NCBI GenBank assembly: GCA_002408065.1
Contig: DHQI01000074.1
Coordinates: 21,223 to 32,682, forward strand
Reading direction: 5' to 3'
Origin: Bacteroidales bacterium UBA5342
GTDB lineage: Bacteria; Bacteroidota; Bacteroidia; Bacteroidales; UBA5342
DNA length: 11,460 nucleotides
Shown one piece after another: positions 7,501-11,460 of this stretch (position 1 is its first letter; every line of letters starts with the position of its first letter). The position numbers and the translations under genes were made by a program. A model generated the notes under the pieces. The model did not search any database, was not told where the DNA came from, and worked only from the letters and a program-made list of their open reading frames with translations.

Positions 7501-9368
7501 GTAGCTTTAAGCAGCTTAAGATACAAGGAATTAGGCGAAGTAATACCACTACCCGAAGAGAATTCACCGACTTGGTAAACTTCTCCTTTGTAGGTGTATT
7601 GGAAAGCCACAGCCAGTACTTCATCTGCATTGAGCGAACTACGCAGCGAAATATATCCCAAAGTGCTGTTAAGTGTATATTCAGAAGCTGATAATAAGCG
7701 GGCATTTTCTACCTTTTCATAATCCACACCATTAAGAAAATTATTGGCCGATAAAGGCCCCAGCACCGTACTTACTTCGTTAATGTCTCTCACATCACTA
7801 TAAGTAGTGGTCATTTCTTCGTAAAGCGTATTGGCCGCATTTTGCGGTCGGTTTTCACTATTAACAGCCCACATAGGGTTGTGGATATTTTCGGCCAGAG
7901 GCTCACCAAGATCCATAAATCCCAGCACATTACGGGCCTGATCAAAATCACCTCTTTTATTGGTCACCCATACTTCTATTTTATTGATGTTAAGGCCTGA
8001 GATATCGACATTAGGCATATATTTCATCCACTTGTCGTAATTTTCTTTGAAAAAATGTGTCAGGAAAAAGTGTCGGTTAGCATCGTATTCGTCCACAGTT
8101 ATTTCAAAATCTTGAGTCGTAGCACCACCTTCGAGCGTCATTGTTTTGGTTTCAGACTCTTGCTGTGACACCACCCAAGACCACGTCAGTTTACCATATT
8201 GCTGAGTATTCTGAAAACCCCACAGTTTCTGATAACCGGGCAACAACACACTGCTCTGTCCGCCACCTGATGAGGAGCCGCCAACAGAAATCATAGACCC
8301 TACGCTGGGCATCGAGACATTACCAGCCTGAAAATTTTTCAGAATATCATCTTCTTTTCCGTTAAATTCCAGTTTGAACTCATTATCGAAATCAAAGGTC
8401 GCCTCGGTATTGTAATTCATATCTAACTTCACCTTATCGCCCACCGAGCCCAGCACGTTCATCTGAATCTTATTATCCAAATCAAAATAGGTGTTCTTGC
8501 GGCGGTCTTCAGAGATGGTAGGATTATCGGTCTTACTGGTTTTGATCGAAAAGGTAAGGTCAGCATAGCCCTGAGGCTGAATATTTACGGCTCCTTTGCC
8601 AAAAAGCTTAGAACTGCCACTAAAATCCAAGCCCATATTAAGCAAACTATTGTTGTTAGCATCTGCTTCCTCGGCAAAGGATTTACTGTCCCAATACTGA
8701 TTCATTGAATTCTGAAGGCTGTAATCTTTATACTCCTCATCACCCATCTGCACAGGGATATTAAGTTCCTCTTCGCCTATTTTATTAGAAAAGATATACT
8801 GCCCGCTCAAAGGGTTATACACCACTTCCTGCTGGTTATTGGATGGATTTTTCAGGTCAAGATTTGAAGCCGGCTTATTCTGATACAAATCACTATTTAT
8901 ATCATGCACAGGGAATTCTGCCGAAGTGGTATCCACAATTTCATCACGTGGATCCAGACCTCCAAATAAGTCCTTAAGACTCGGGCCTTTTAATTCAAAA
9001 TTCAACAGCCGGTTATCTTTCAGCTTTATGCTGCCATTTTCTGTCTCGAAGCCATATTTTTCGAAGGTAGAGGTGAAACTATTCAAAAAAGCAGACGACT
9101 TAGCTTTGGTGAGTTGGAATGATTCGCGCCCTTGCAAAGAATCTCTCAATGCGGCTTTCATATCCGGCGGCATATTGGTTTGTTCTTGCAGATAGGCTTC
9201 GTCAATGGTGAGACCTCCTTGCTCCATTTGGTTCAAAAAACCGTCAAGAAAATCAGACACCTGCTTATCACTCTGAGCCCATAAACCCTGAGTAAAAACA
9301 ACAAGTAGCAACAGAAATGGTAATCTGAATAGCTTTATGTGATCAAAAGGTGTGTTCAAGGTACACAA
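1551..9368 (-). CDS. sprA: SprA/Sov, outer-membrane translocon of the type IX secretion system
   Basis: SprA forms the giant outer-membrane beta-barrel (36 strands in the Flavobacterium johnsoniae structure) through which folded T9SS cargo leaves the periplasm; it is also needed for gliding in gliding species. This copy encodes 2605 residues, somewhat above the roughly 2400-2500 I recall for F. johnsoniae SprA and Porphyromonas gingivalis Sov. Visible features: a signal peptide with core FLLLLVVF, probable cleavage after GLWA before Gln32; a Gly/Ser-rich stretch near 362-375; EVWVTNKRGDFD near 470; AVYVDDFEATK near 935; EIWVNELRLDG near 1610; GLNYNFSPSPKPI near 1800; an extra beta-rich, lysine-rich segment at about 2045-2120; many alternating polar/hydrophobic strands; and an aromatic C-terminus (MSFRFSLTQ) typical of a barrel's last strand. 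The first possible start is TTG (9366-9368), since an in-frame TAA lies just upstream. A second TTG at codon 4 (9357-9359) is equally plausible, and no ATG precedes the signal peptide. The only cysteine is residue 2. The gene lies 280 bases downstream of ruvA with its own candidate promoter. Identity is very secure. Confidence 0.96.
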   Translation of the reverse strand: MCTLNTPFDHIKLFRLPFLLLLVVFTQGLWAQSDKQVSDFLDGFLNQMEQGGLTIDEAYLQEQTNMPPDMKAALRDSLQGRESFQLTKAKSSAFLNSFTSTFEKYGFETENGSIKLKDNRLLNFELKGPSLKDLFGGLDPRDEIVDTTSAEFPVHDINSDLYQNKPASNLDLKNPSNNQQEVVYNPLSGQYIFSNKIGEEELNIPVQMGDEEYKDYSLQNSMNQYWDSKSFAEEADANNNSLLNMGLDFSGSSKLFGKGAVNIQPQGYADLTFSIKTSKTDNPTISEDRRKNTYFDLDNKIQMNVLGSVGDKVKLDMNYNTEATFDFDNEFKLEFNGKEDDILKNFQAGNVSMPSVGSMISVGGSSSGGGQSSVLLPGYQKLWGFQNTQQYGKLTWSWVVSQQESETKTMTLEGGATTQDFEITVDEYDANRHFFLTHFFKENYDKWMKYMPNVDISGLNINKIEVWVTNKRGDFDQARNVLGFMDLGEPLAENIHNPMWAVNSENRPQNAANTLYEEMTTTYSDVRDINEVSTVLGPLSANNFLNGVDYEKVENARLLSASEYTLNSTLGYISLRSSLNADEVLAVAFQYTYKGEVYQVGEFSSGSGITSPNSLYLKLLKATNQSPALPTWDLMMKNVYALTYSTFSQDDFFFNIVYNDDEVGTDQPYINEGNIANELLLRVMGLDTLDSSNEKGADGFFDWVDGYTVQGGNIIFPVREPFGSHLRDKIGNDATADKYVYQELYDTTLVVAQQVAEKNKFKLVGSFKSASGSEIRLNAINIPRGSVKVTAGGRQLVENVDYTVDYNSGYLRILNQGILESGQSVSVSMEDQAMFSMQKKTMLGTNLVYKFSDDLQIGASITHLRERPTTTKVAVGSDPIANTVWGFTGGWYTELPFLTKAVDKLPFTDTKAPSSMTVRGEVAQLIAGHHSSIGESGAVYVDDFEATKIGINIQNYYAWDISSVPKRFDESEKSNDLEYGFNRAKLAWYSIDRMMQENTSQTPDNIKNNEEEQSNHYVRSVDARDLFPKAEQNYGESTYVPVLNLAYYPEEKGPYNYDTDLDNRGRLNNPEKRWAGITRKIESTNFENTNIEYIEFWMMDPFIYDRTVSGGEVYINLGNISEDVLRDGRKSFENGLPATADVTDVDSTVWGRVSTKQSLVNAFDNNESARQYQDIGLDGLDQEGEESYFASYLAALEALRADILPQFHGYLDSLKLDPSQDDYRYFRGSGYDEIEAGVLDRYKDFNNHEGNSPSSLGSDESYSTAGKSTPDGEDINQDFTLSESDSYYEYAFKVSPSDTIVGENYIVDTRIETVDLPNGNTEDVKWYQYRIPVHDYDPTKTVGSISDFTSIRFMRMYMTGFEDPIVMRLANLELVRSEWRRYGLEVEPDVFDELNGELDIEAVNYEENSDRSPINYILPPDVTRMTDPSQPTITQLNEQSMVMRVRQLSGRDSRAAYKVMQMDFRQYENLQMWVHAEALPMGNEDRTDLEDGDLALFVRLGSDYNDNYYEYELPLYLTPEGYYNGEKESDRYIVWPADNRMDIPLELFTDLKLQRNDNDISYAESFTQIVADKPEQKVSMKGNPSLSNVRMIMIGVRNTKSNTTDSRSAEIWVNELRLDGLEEDGGWAGNGSMTVKIADIGSASASGMFTTTGWGTIEQTLMERQLEDNNSFDVSTSLEVGKLLPRKAKIQMPMYYSYSKATSKPKYDPLNQDLLLQDQLDAADSQSDRDSILKEASSYEKRKSINFSNVKVNISGKKKRFYDPVNLALNYSYTESEAQNETIEKEIQRERNLGLNYNFSPSPKPIEPFKKMEAFSSDYLALIRDFNFYVKPSKLAFTSNMNRSYFEQQNRDLSGTGYESPLLVSKNIFWNSTFNFNYKLAKSLSVDYSAKTYAVVDENDWNWGDDGELISIRDLHDKVYSTQYEAWKRDMMDSIMSFGRMMDYAQTFNVRYTVPVSKLPMLDFITMDAAYNATYGWERGSEGFEMETDDGGTIWVDNGNTIRNTQRGTLNTSFRMTTLYNKSKYLSNVSRKYGRVGGTSRKQYKTEKYEDKNINVKKGEVLTIQHKLGSKKATVKVYDANGKTIYGRKDTQDENVVLFVPNENIEGGRVTVSARVEDKDSFSEKVLGYTLNALMGVRNVGINMTRDGSTTLPGFKPENQLFADNTAPGWDFALGQQNYNIINGDFFDSKYKAKDEFGRIRDYHEKGWLVTDTTFSEPYLVTYGEQISGRATIEPLAGLSIKLTTNYTHQERMSAYYMKGYDNFDPMTNLSRSGSYSHTWIGLGTLFEKQNDEFYTSEAFERFKTYQSHFAGKQQERLYGRVNDQTYYEDAVVDPNSSDVLIPAFLAAYSKKDPDLDKISLDPTPSWRSMLPNWSVSYSGLAKTKLLKEYVKSMTLSHAYTATYSVGNYISLTDYDVTNPGIVTSTQDDVTYQYYQSQYDIASVTVTEGLNPLIGLDITMKNNVDFSFSMNKTRALSLNIASNQLIENRNDELVIGAGYRFENLQLFLRTSKDTKGRSVSNDLRLSADFSIRDVVSIIRRIDEDNVQPSSGNKVTALKMTAEYNVNKNLDVSLFYDRQITNPVVSTSFRTMNSNFGMSFRFSLTQ

Positions 9369-9394
9369 CGAATTTTAAAATGGTCAACTACCGG

Positions 9395-9424
9395 CAAATA
9401 CAATCAAAAGAAAGTAGCACACAA
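9395..9424 (-). promoter_or_regulatory. Candidate promoter for sprA
   Basis: On the minus strand, TTG (9422-9424, within ATTG) is followed after 19 bases by TGTATTTG (9395-9402), one mismatch from the Bacteroidetes -7 consensus TAnnTTTG. The inferred transcription start near 9388 gives a leader of about 20 bases, very like that predicted for the IgGFc-domain gene. The 280-base spacer between ruvA and sprA (9369-9648) holds nothing else convincing: a run of nine T and no open frame of useful length. Confidence 0.45.
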
Positions 9425-9648
9425 TCATTTACATACTGATGCCCCGACTTTAGACATCCTCCAAAACTTTCCCTATGGTAGATTTTCACTATAAGCTATG
9501 AGTTTATTTGGTTTTCAATTTTTTTTTGAATTATCCGTCCTCTTTGTAGCTATTCCAAGTTATATTGAGATCATCCTGATACCAGTCTAAAGACCACTAA
9601 TGATCAATATATGAAACAACTCCTAAATCTTCTTTGTCTAATACACAA

Positions 9649-10236
9649 TTAAAGCATCTTAAGCGCATCTTTGATCAATGACTCTACGGTATATGAGTTG
9701 GGTACACTCAATAGTTTCTTTAGCACTTTTTGTACTTGCACCTTATTAAAACCAAGCATCGTCAATGCTGATAACGCTTCATCCTGAATACTATTGTCCT
9801 GCGAAGCAAAAATTTCGCCTTGTTCGCCAGCATTCACACTTGTAATTTTATCTTTTAACTCTACAATGATGCGTTGAGCGGTCTTAAGACCAATGCCTTT
9901 GACACCTTTCAATGTATTCACATCGCCACTTGCTATGGCTGTCTCCAGTTCTTTTTCGGTCAGTGACGACAAAATCACCCGTGCCGTATTGGCCCCTACT
10001 CCGGACACTGAAATTAAGAGATTGAATAGCTCACGTTCTTCTTTTCTTAAGAAAGCATACAGATCGTGCGTATCTTCACGAATAATCTCCTTGATATACA
10101 ACTTCGCGTTCTCCGTTTTTCCCAACGCAGAATAAGTATTCACTGTAATGTTACAAAAATAACCAACCCCCTGGTTGTCAACCACCACATAAGTAGGATT
10201 CAGTTCCGCAACACGTCCGCTAATATAGTCGTACAT
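9649..10236 (-). CDS. ruvA: RuvA, Holliday-junction branch-migration complex DNA-binding subunit
   Basis: RuvA tetramers bind four-way DNA junctions and load the RuvB motor to drive branch migration during recombination repair. The 195-residue product has the usual family length and three domains: an N-terminal OB-fold starting MYDYISGRVAEL, with the acidic pin residues Glu54-Asp55 in REDTHDLYAF (E. coli Glu55-Asp56); two helix-hairpin-helix motifs, VSGVGANTARVIL (77-89) and VKGIGLKTAQRII (112-124); and a C-terminal RuvB-contacting domain after a polar linker, with DEALSALTMLGF and a final SLIKDALKML. The frame is open to an ATG 15 codons upstream (10279-10281), but RuvA proteins begin with the MYDYI-type motif, and the predicted -7 box lies inside that extension, so ATG at 10234-10236 is chosen. 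ruvB and ruvC are not in the window. Adjacency to sprA is, as far as I recall, conserved in several Bacteroidota. Confidence 0.95.
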   Translation of the reverse strand: MYDYISGRVAELNPTYVVVDNQGVGYFCNITVNTYSALGKTENAKLYIKEIIREDTHDLYAFLRKEERELFNLLISVSGVGANTARVILSSLTEKELETAIASGDVNTLKGVKGIGLKTAQRIIVELKDKITSVNAGEQGEIFASQDNSIQDEALSALTMLGFNKVQVQKVLKKLLSVPNSYTVESLIKDALKML

Positions 10237-10259
10237 AAGGCTTTTTTCTGTTAAGTCTG

Positions 10260-10267
10260 CAAATTTA
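10260..10267 (-). promoter_or_regulatory. Possible -7 promoter box for ruvA
   Basis: TAAATTTG on the minus strand matches the Bacteroidetes -7 box TAnnTTTG and would place a transcription start about 17 bases before the ruvA ATG. No TTTG is found at the expected 19-21 base distance upstream; the nearest TTTG (10299-10302) is 31 bases away. Only half of the promoter signature is present, so this is tentative. Confidence 0.3.
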
Positions 10268-10316
10268 AAAATTATCGTCAAAGTATAGTCATATTAATCA
10301 AATAAGATTTTAAACA

Positions 10317-10373
10317 GTGGGCATTTTTCAGTCAAATGGTGGCATTTGGTGCTCAACGGTTGGCCATTGAACG
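10317..10373. repeat. Three degenerate direct repeats with GTGG(G)CATTT core
   Basis: GTGGGCATTTTTCAG (from 10317), GTGGCATTTGGTGCT (from 10339) and GTTGGCCATTGAACG (from 10359) follow one another at spacings of 22 and 20 bases. Arrays of short degenerate repeats at about 20-base spacing resemble the multiple transposase-binding repeats at IS21-family ends, and also resemble activator-binding arrays. The same stretch can fold weakly, with TCAAATGG (10332-10339) pairing with CCATTGA (10364-10370). No transposase remnant was found nearby, so the IS interpretation is inference only. Confidence 0.35.
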
Positions 10374-10693
10374 CTATCTAAATGGAGAGTTTTTGATGTA
10401 TTTGCCGTCTGTTATGATCTAAAACAATACCGCGCACTCCCTACTCAATGTCCGCACATCCTTTTATTATTTCATTTCCCCATCGGCTGGAATAACAACG
10501 ACACGAGGAAATACAAGCGGTCATTTAATGCAAAAATGATAGAACAATACCGTGGCCAGGAACCACATCTGAACACGACCAAGACTAATGAGCAATCTAA
10601 AGCAATAAGTGGATCATTTAGCCCGTTTTTCTGCACAAATCCCTGCTTAAAGAGCCTCTTTCCTATGCAAAAAACCGGCATACCTTCTGACAA

Positions 10694-10766
10694 GTTAAAG
10701 CTTATTTTGTTATTCGGACACATTCTAAACAAGACAACTTTAACACTAACACAAATAACAAAAAGC
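10694..10766. repeat. Two overlapping, mutually exclusive inverted repeats
   Basis: Pair A: GTTAAAG (10694-10700) with CTTTAAC (10738-10744), 7 bp perfect. Pair B: GCTT-AT-TTTGTTATT (10700-10714) with AATAACAAAAAGC (10754-10766), 13 bp with a 2-base bulge and a 39-base loop. The left arms abut, sharing G10700, and the right arms are interleaved, so in single-stranded form they would compete. Pair B is AT-rich, so its thermodynamic strength is modest. It could be a mobile-element remnant, a regulatory RNA structure or chance in AT-rich DNA. Confidence 0.35.
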
Positions 10767-10850
10767 ATACTGTTTTTTATCATTTTGTCATAAAATCTTT
10801 TTCGTTTTCACGACTTTTTACATCTTAACCACTGATTTACTGCATGAAAA

Positions 10851-10888
10851 AGTTATCAATTAAAAAAGTTGAAAGCATGTTAATAACT
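10851..10888. repeat. Dyad symmetry upstream of the reductase promoter
   Basis: AGTTAT (10851-10856) and ATAACT (10883-10888) form a 6-bp dyad with a 26-base centre, located 16 bases before the predicted -33 element of the reductase. An inner TAA/TTA pairing is possible with a bulge. It does not resemble the NrdR-box consensus as I know it. The position suits an operator, but an AT-rich 6-bp dyad is easily chance. Confidence 0.25.
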
Positions 10889-10903
10889 GAATAAAATCTT
10901 TTC

Positions 10904-10934
10904 TTGTTTGCAAAACTTATAATTCCGTTCTTTG
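10904..10934 (+). promoter_or_regulatory. Candidate promoter for the class II ribonucleotide reductase
   Basis: TTG (10904-10906) is followed after 20 bases by GTTCTTTG (10927-10934). This keeps the TTTG part of the Bacteroidetes -7 box but lacks the leading TA. A transcription start near 10941 would give a leader of about 69 bases containing a tiny AGGG/CCCT hairpin (10953-10965). No B12-box-like sequence is seen in the leader. Confidence 0.35.
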
Positions 10935-11009
10935 CATGAGCAATCGAAATTAAGGGAAATCCCCTCTAAGATATTCAAAAAACTAACGAATTAATTAACC
11001 ACACCTGCC

Positions 11010-11460
11010 ATGAAAGAGACGAATACCGTTGTGACCGAAGAGTCAAAAAAAGAGGCAGCAAATGCAGAAAGAATTTACACTTTCGACGAAGCATTTCGGG
11101 CCTCAGTGAATTATTTTAATGGAGATGAATTAGCAGCACGCGTTTGGGTCAACAAATACGCTCTGAAAGATTCTGACGGTAACATTTACGAGGAAACACC
11201 TAACGATATGCACCAGAGTTTGGCCGCAGAAATTTCCCGTATAGAGAAAAAATATAAAAATCCGCTGAGTGAAAAGCAGGTTTTTGATTTAATAAAGAAT
11301 TTTAAATACATCGTGCCTCAGGGTAGTCCCATGGCAGGGATTGGCAATAAATACCAGGTAGGATCACTTTCTAACTGTTTTGTGATAGGACATGACAGCG
11401 AAGCAGATTCATACGGTGGCATTATGCAAGTAGACCAAGAGCAGGTACAGCTAATGAAGG
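11010..11460 (+). CDS. nrdJ: Adenosylcobalamin-dependent (class II) ribonucleotide reductase, N-terminal part
   Basis: Class II reductases convert ribonucleotides to deoxyribonucleotides in the cytoplasm, using coenzyme B12 to generate the active-site thiyl radical, so they need neither oxygen nor a separate radical subunit. I read 150 codons by hand before the window ends. The start ATG (11010-11012) has no Shine-Dalgarno sequence but an AT-rich leader, usual for Bacteroidota. After a short polar, charged N-terminus (about 21 residues) come family-typical stretches: TFDEAFRASVNYFNGDELAA (24-43), VWVNKYALKDSDG (45-57), VPQGSPMAGIGN (102-113) and SLSNCFVI (119-126), where Cys123 is the expected N-terminal redox-active cysteine of the active site. 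SYGGIMQVDQEQ (134-145) also fits the B12-dependent branch. The radical-site cysteine, partner cysteine and cobalamin-binding regions lie beyond the window, so completeness cannot be judged. Divergent from ruvA. The main alternative would be a class I large subunit, which I consider unlikely from these motifs. Confidence 0.88.
   Translation, partial: MKETNTVVTEESKKEAANAERIYTFDEAFRASVNYFNGDELAARVWVNKYALKDSDGNIYEETPNDMHQSLAAEISRIEKKYKNPLSEKQVFDLIKNFKYIVPQGSPMAGIGNKYQVGSLSNCFVIGHDSEADSYGGIMQVDQEQVQLMK

Larger units (their letters stand above)
10282..11009. other. Long divergent intergenic region between ruvA and the class II reductase
   Basis: No gene could be supported here. One plus-strand frame has no stop codon from about 10363 to 10793, but its first ATG is at 10536. 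The resulting 85 residues resemble nothing I recognise, and a 103-residue minus-strand frame (10472-10783) overlaps it in antisense. Both have compositions more like translated non-coding DNA: many Cys, Phe and Ile residues, no domain pattern and no promoter or start context. The segment also contains degenerate repeats (10317-10373), inverted repeats (10694-10766) and a dyad (10851-10888), each listed separately. It may be decayed mobile-element or gene sequence, or a large regulatory region; the sequence alone does not decide. Confidence 0.5.

Noticed and set aside
1669..9195. Many 60-140-codon open frames, mostly plus-strand, inside sprA
   Set aside because: All overlap the continuous 2605-codon SprA frame whose motifs are conserved throughout; they are antisense or alternate-frame shadows.
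9433..9465. Ten-codon open frame MSKVGASVCK on the minus strand before sprA
   Set aside because: GGAGG directly abuts its ATG with no spacing, and there is no sign of conservation or a promoter; treated as chance.
9519..9527. Run of nine T upstream of sprA as a possible phase-variation tract
   Set aside because: It lies about 90 bases beyond the predicted promoter, outside its spacer and outside coding sequence, and nine bases in AT-rich DNA is unremarkable.
9446..9594. GACTTTAGAC (9446-9455) and GTCTAAAGAC (9585-9594) as a possible inverted repeat between ruvA and sprA
   Set aside because: Only 9 of 10 bases match over a 129-base gap, and each is itself nearly palindromic; too short to distinguish from chance.
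9893..10254. Two plus-strand open frames opposite ruvA
   Set aside because: Shadows of a well-conserved ruvA frame; no family features.
10237..10281. Fifteen-codon N-terminal extension of ruvA from an upstream ATG
   Set aside because: RuvA proteins begin at the MYDYI-type motif, and the extension overlaps the predicted promoter box.

Overview
The window comes from a member of the Bacteroidota (Bacteroidetes). Three things support this: a very large SprA/Sov-type outer-membrane protein, which is found only in this phylum; promoter-like sequences of the Bacteroidetes form TTTG-N19-TAnnTTTG; and start codons with no Shine-Dalgarno sequence. Marinilabiliales or a nearby order is a guess that I cannot test from this sequence. 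The base composition is moderately AT-rich. I found no tRNA, rRNA, CRISPR array or intact mobile element.

Layout, left to right. (1) Positions 1-1349, minus strand: the N-terminal 449 codons of a secreted protein with an IgGFc-binding-type domain. Its 3' end lies outside the window. A well-matched promoter lies just upstream (1375-1406). (2) Positions 1350-1550: a 200-base spacer with a small hairpin after the sprA stop codon and a second stem-loop. (3) Positions 1551-9368, minus strand: sprA, 2605 codons, the outer-membrane translocon of the type IX secretion system (T9SS). It fills two thirds of the window. (4) Positions 9369-9648: a spacer with a candidate sprA promoter. (5) Positions 9649-10236, minus strand: ruvA, the Holliday-junction-binding subunit. 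(6) Positions 10237-11009: a 773-base divergent intergenic region with no convincing gene. It holds short degenerate direct repeats, overlapping inverted repeats, an upstream dyad and two candidate promoters. (7) Positions 11010-11460, plus strand: the first 150 codons of an adenosylcobalamin-dependent (class II) ribonucleotide reductase.

How the genes relate: sprA and the left-hand gene form a plausible machine-and-cargo pair. SprA moves folded T9SS substrates across the outer membrane, and IgGFc-domain proteins of Bacteroidota are commonly exported surface proteins. Each has its own predicted promoter, so they need not share a transcript. ruvA upstream of sprA is, as I recall, a recurrent neighbour in this phylum and is functionally unrelated (recombination). 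The reductase is transcribed away from this cluster and belongs to DNA-precursor metabolism.

I found no clearly new biological system. The most worthwhile loose ends are the 773-base intergenic region, the complete lack of cysteine in mature SprA, the non-ATG starts of both exported proteins, and the unknown C-terminus of the IgGFc-domain protein.
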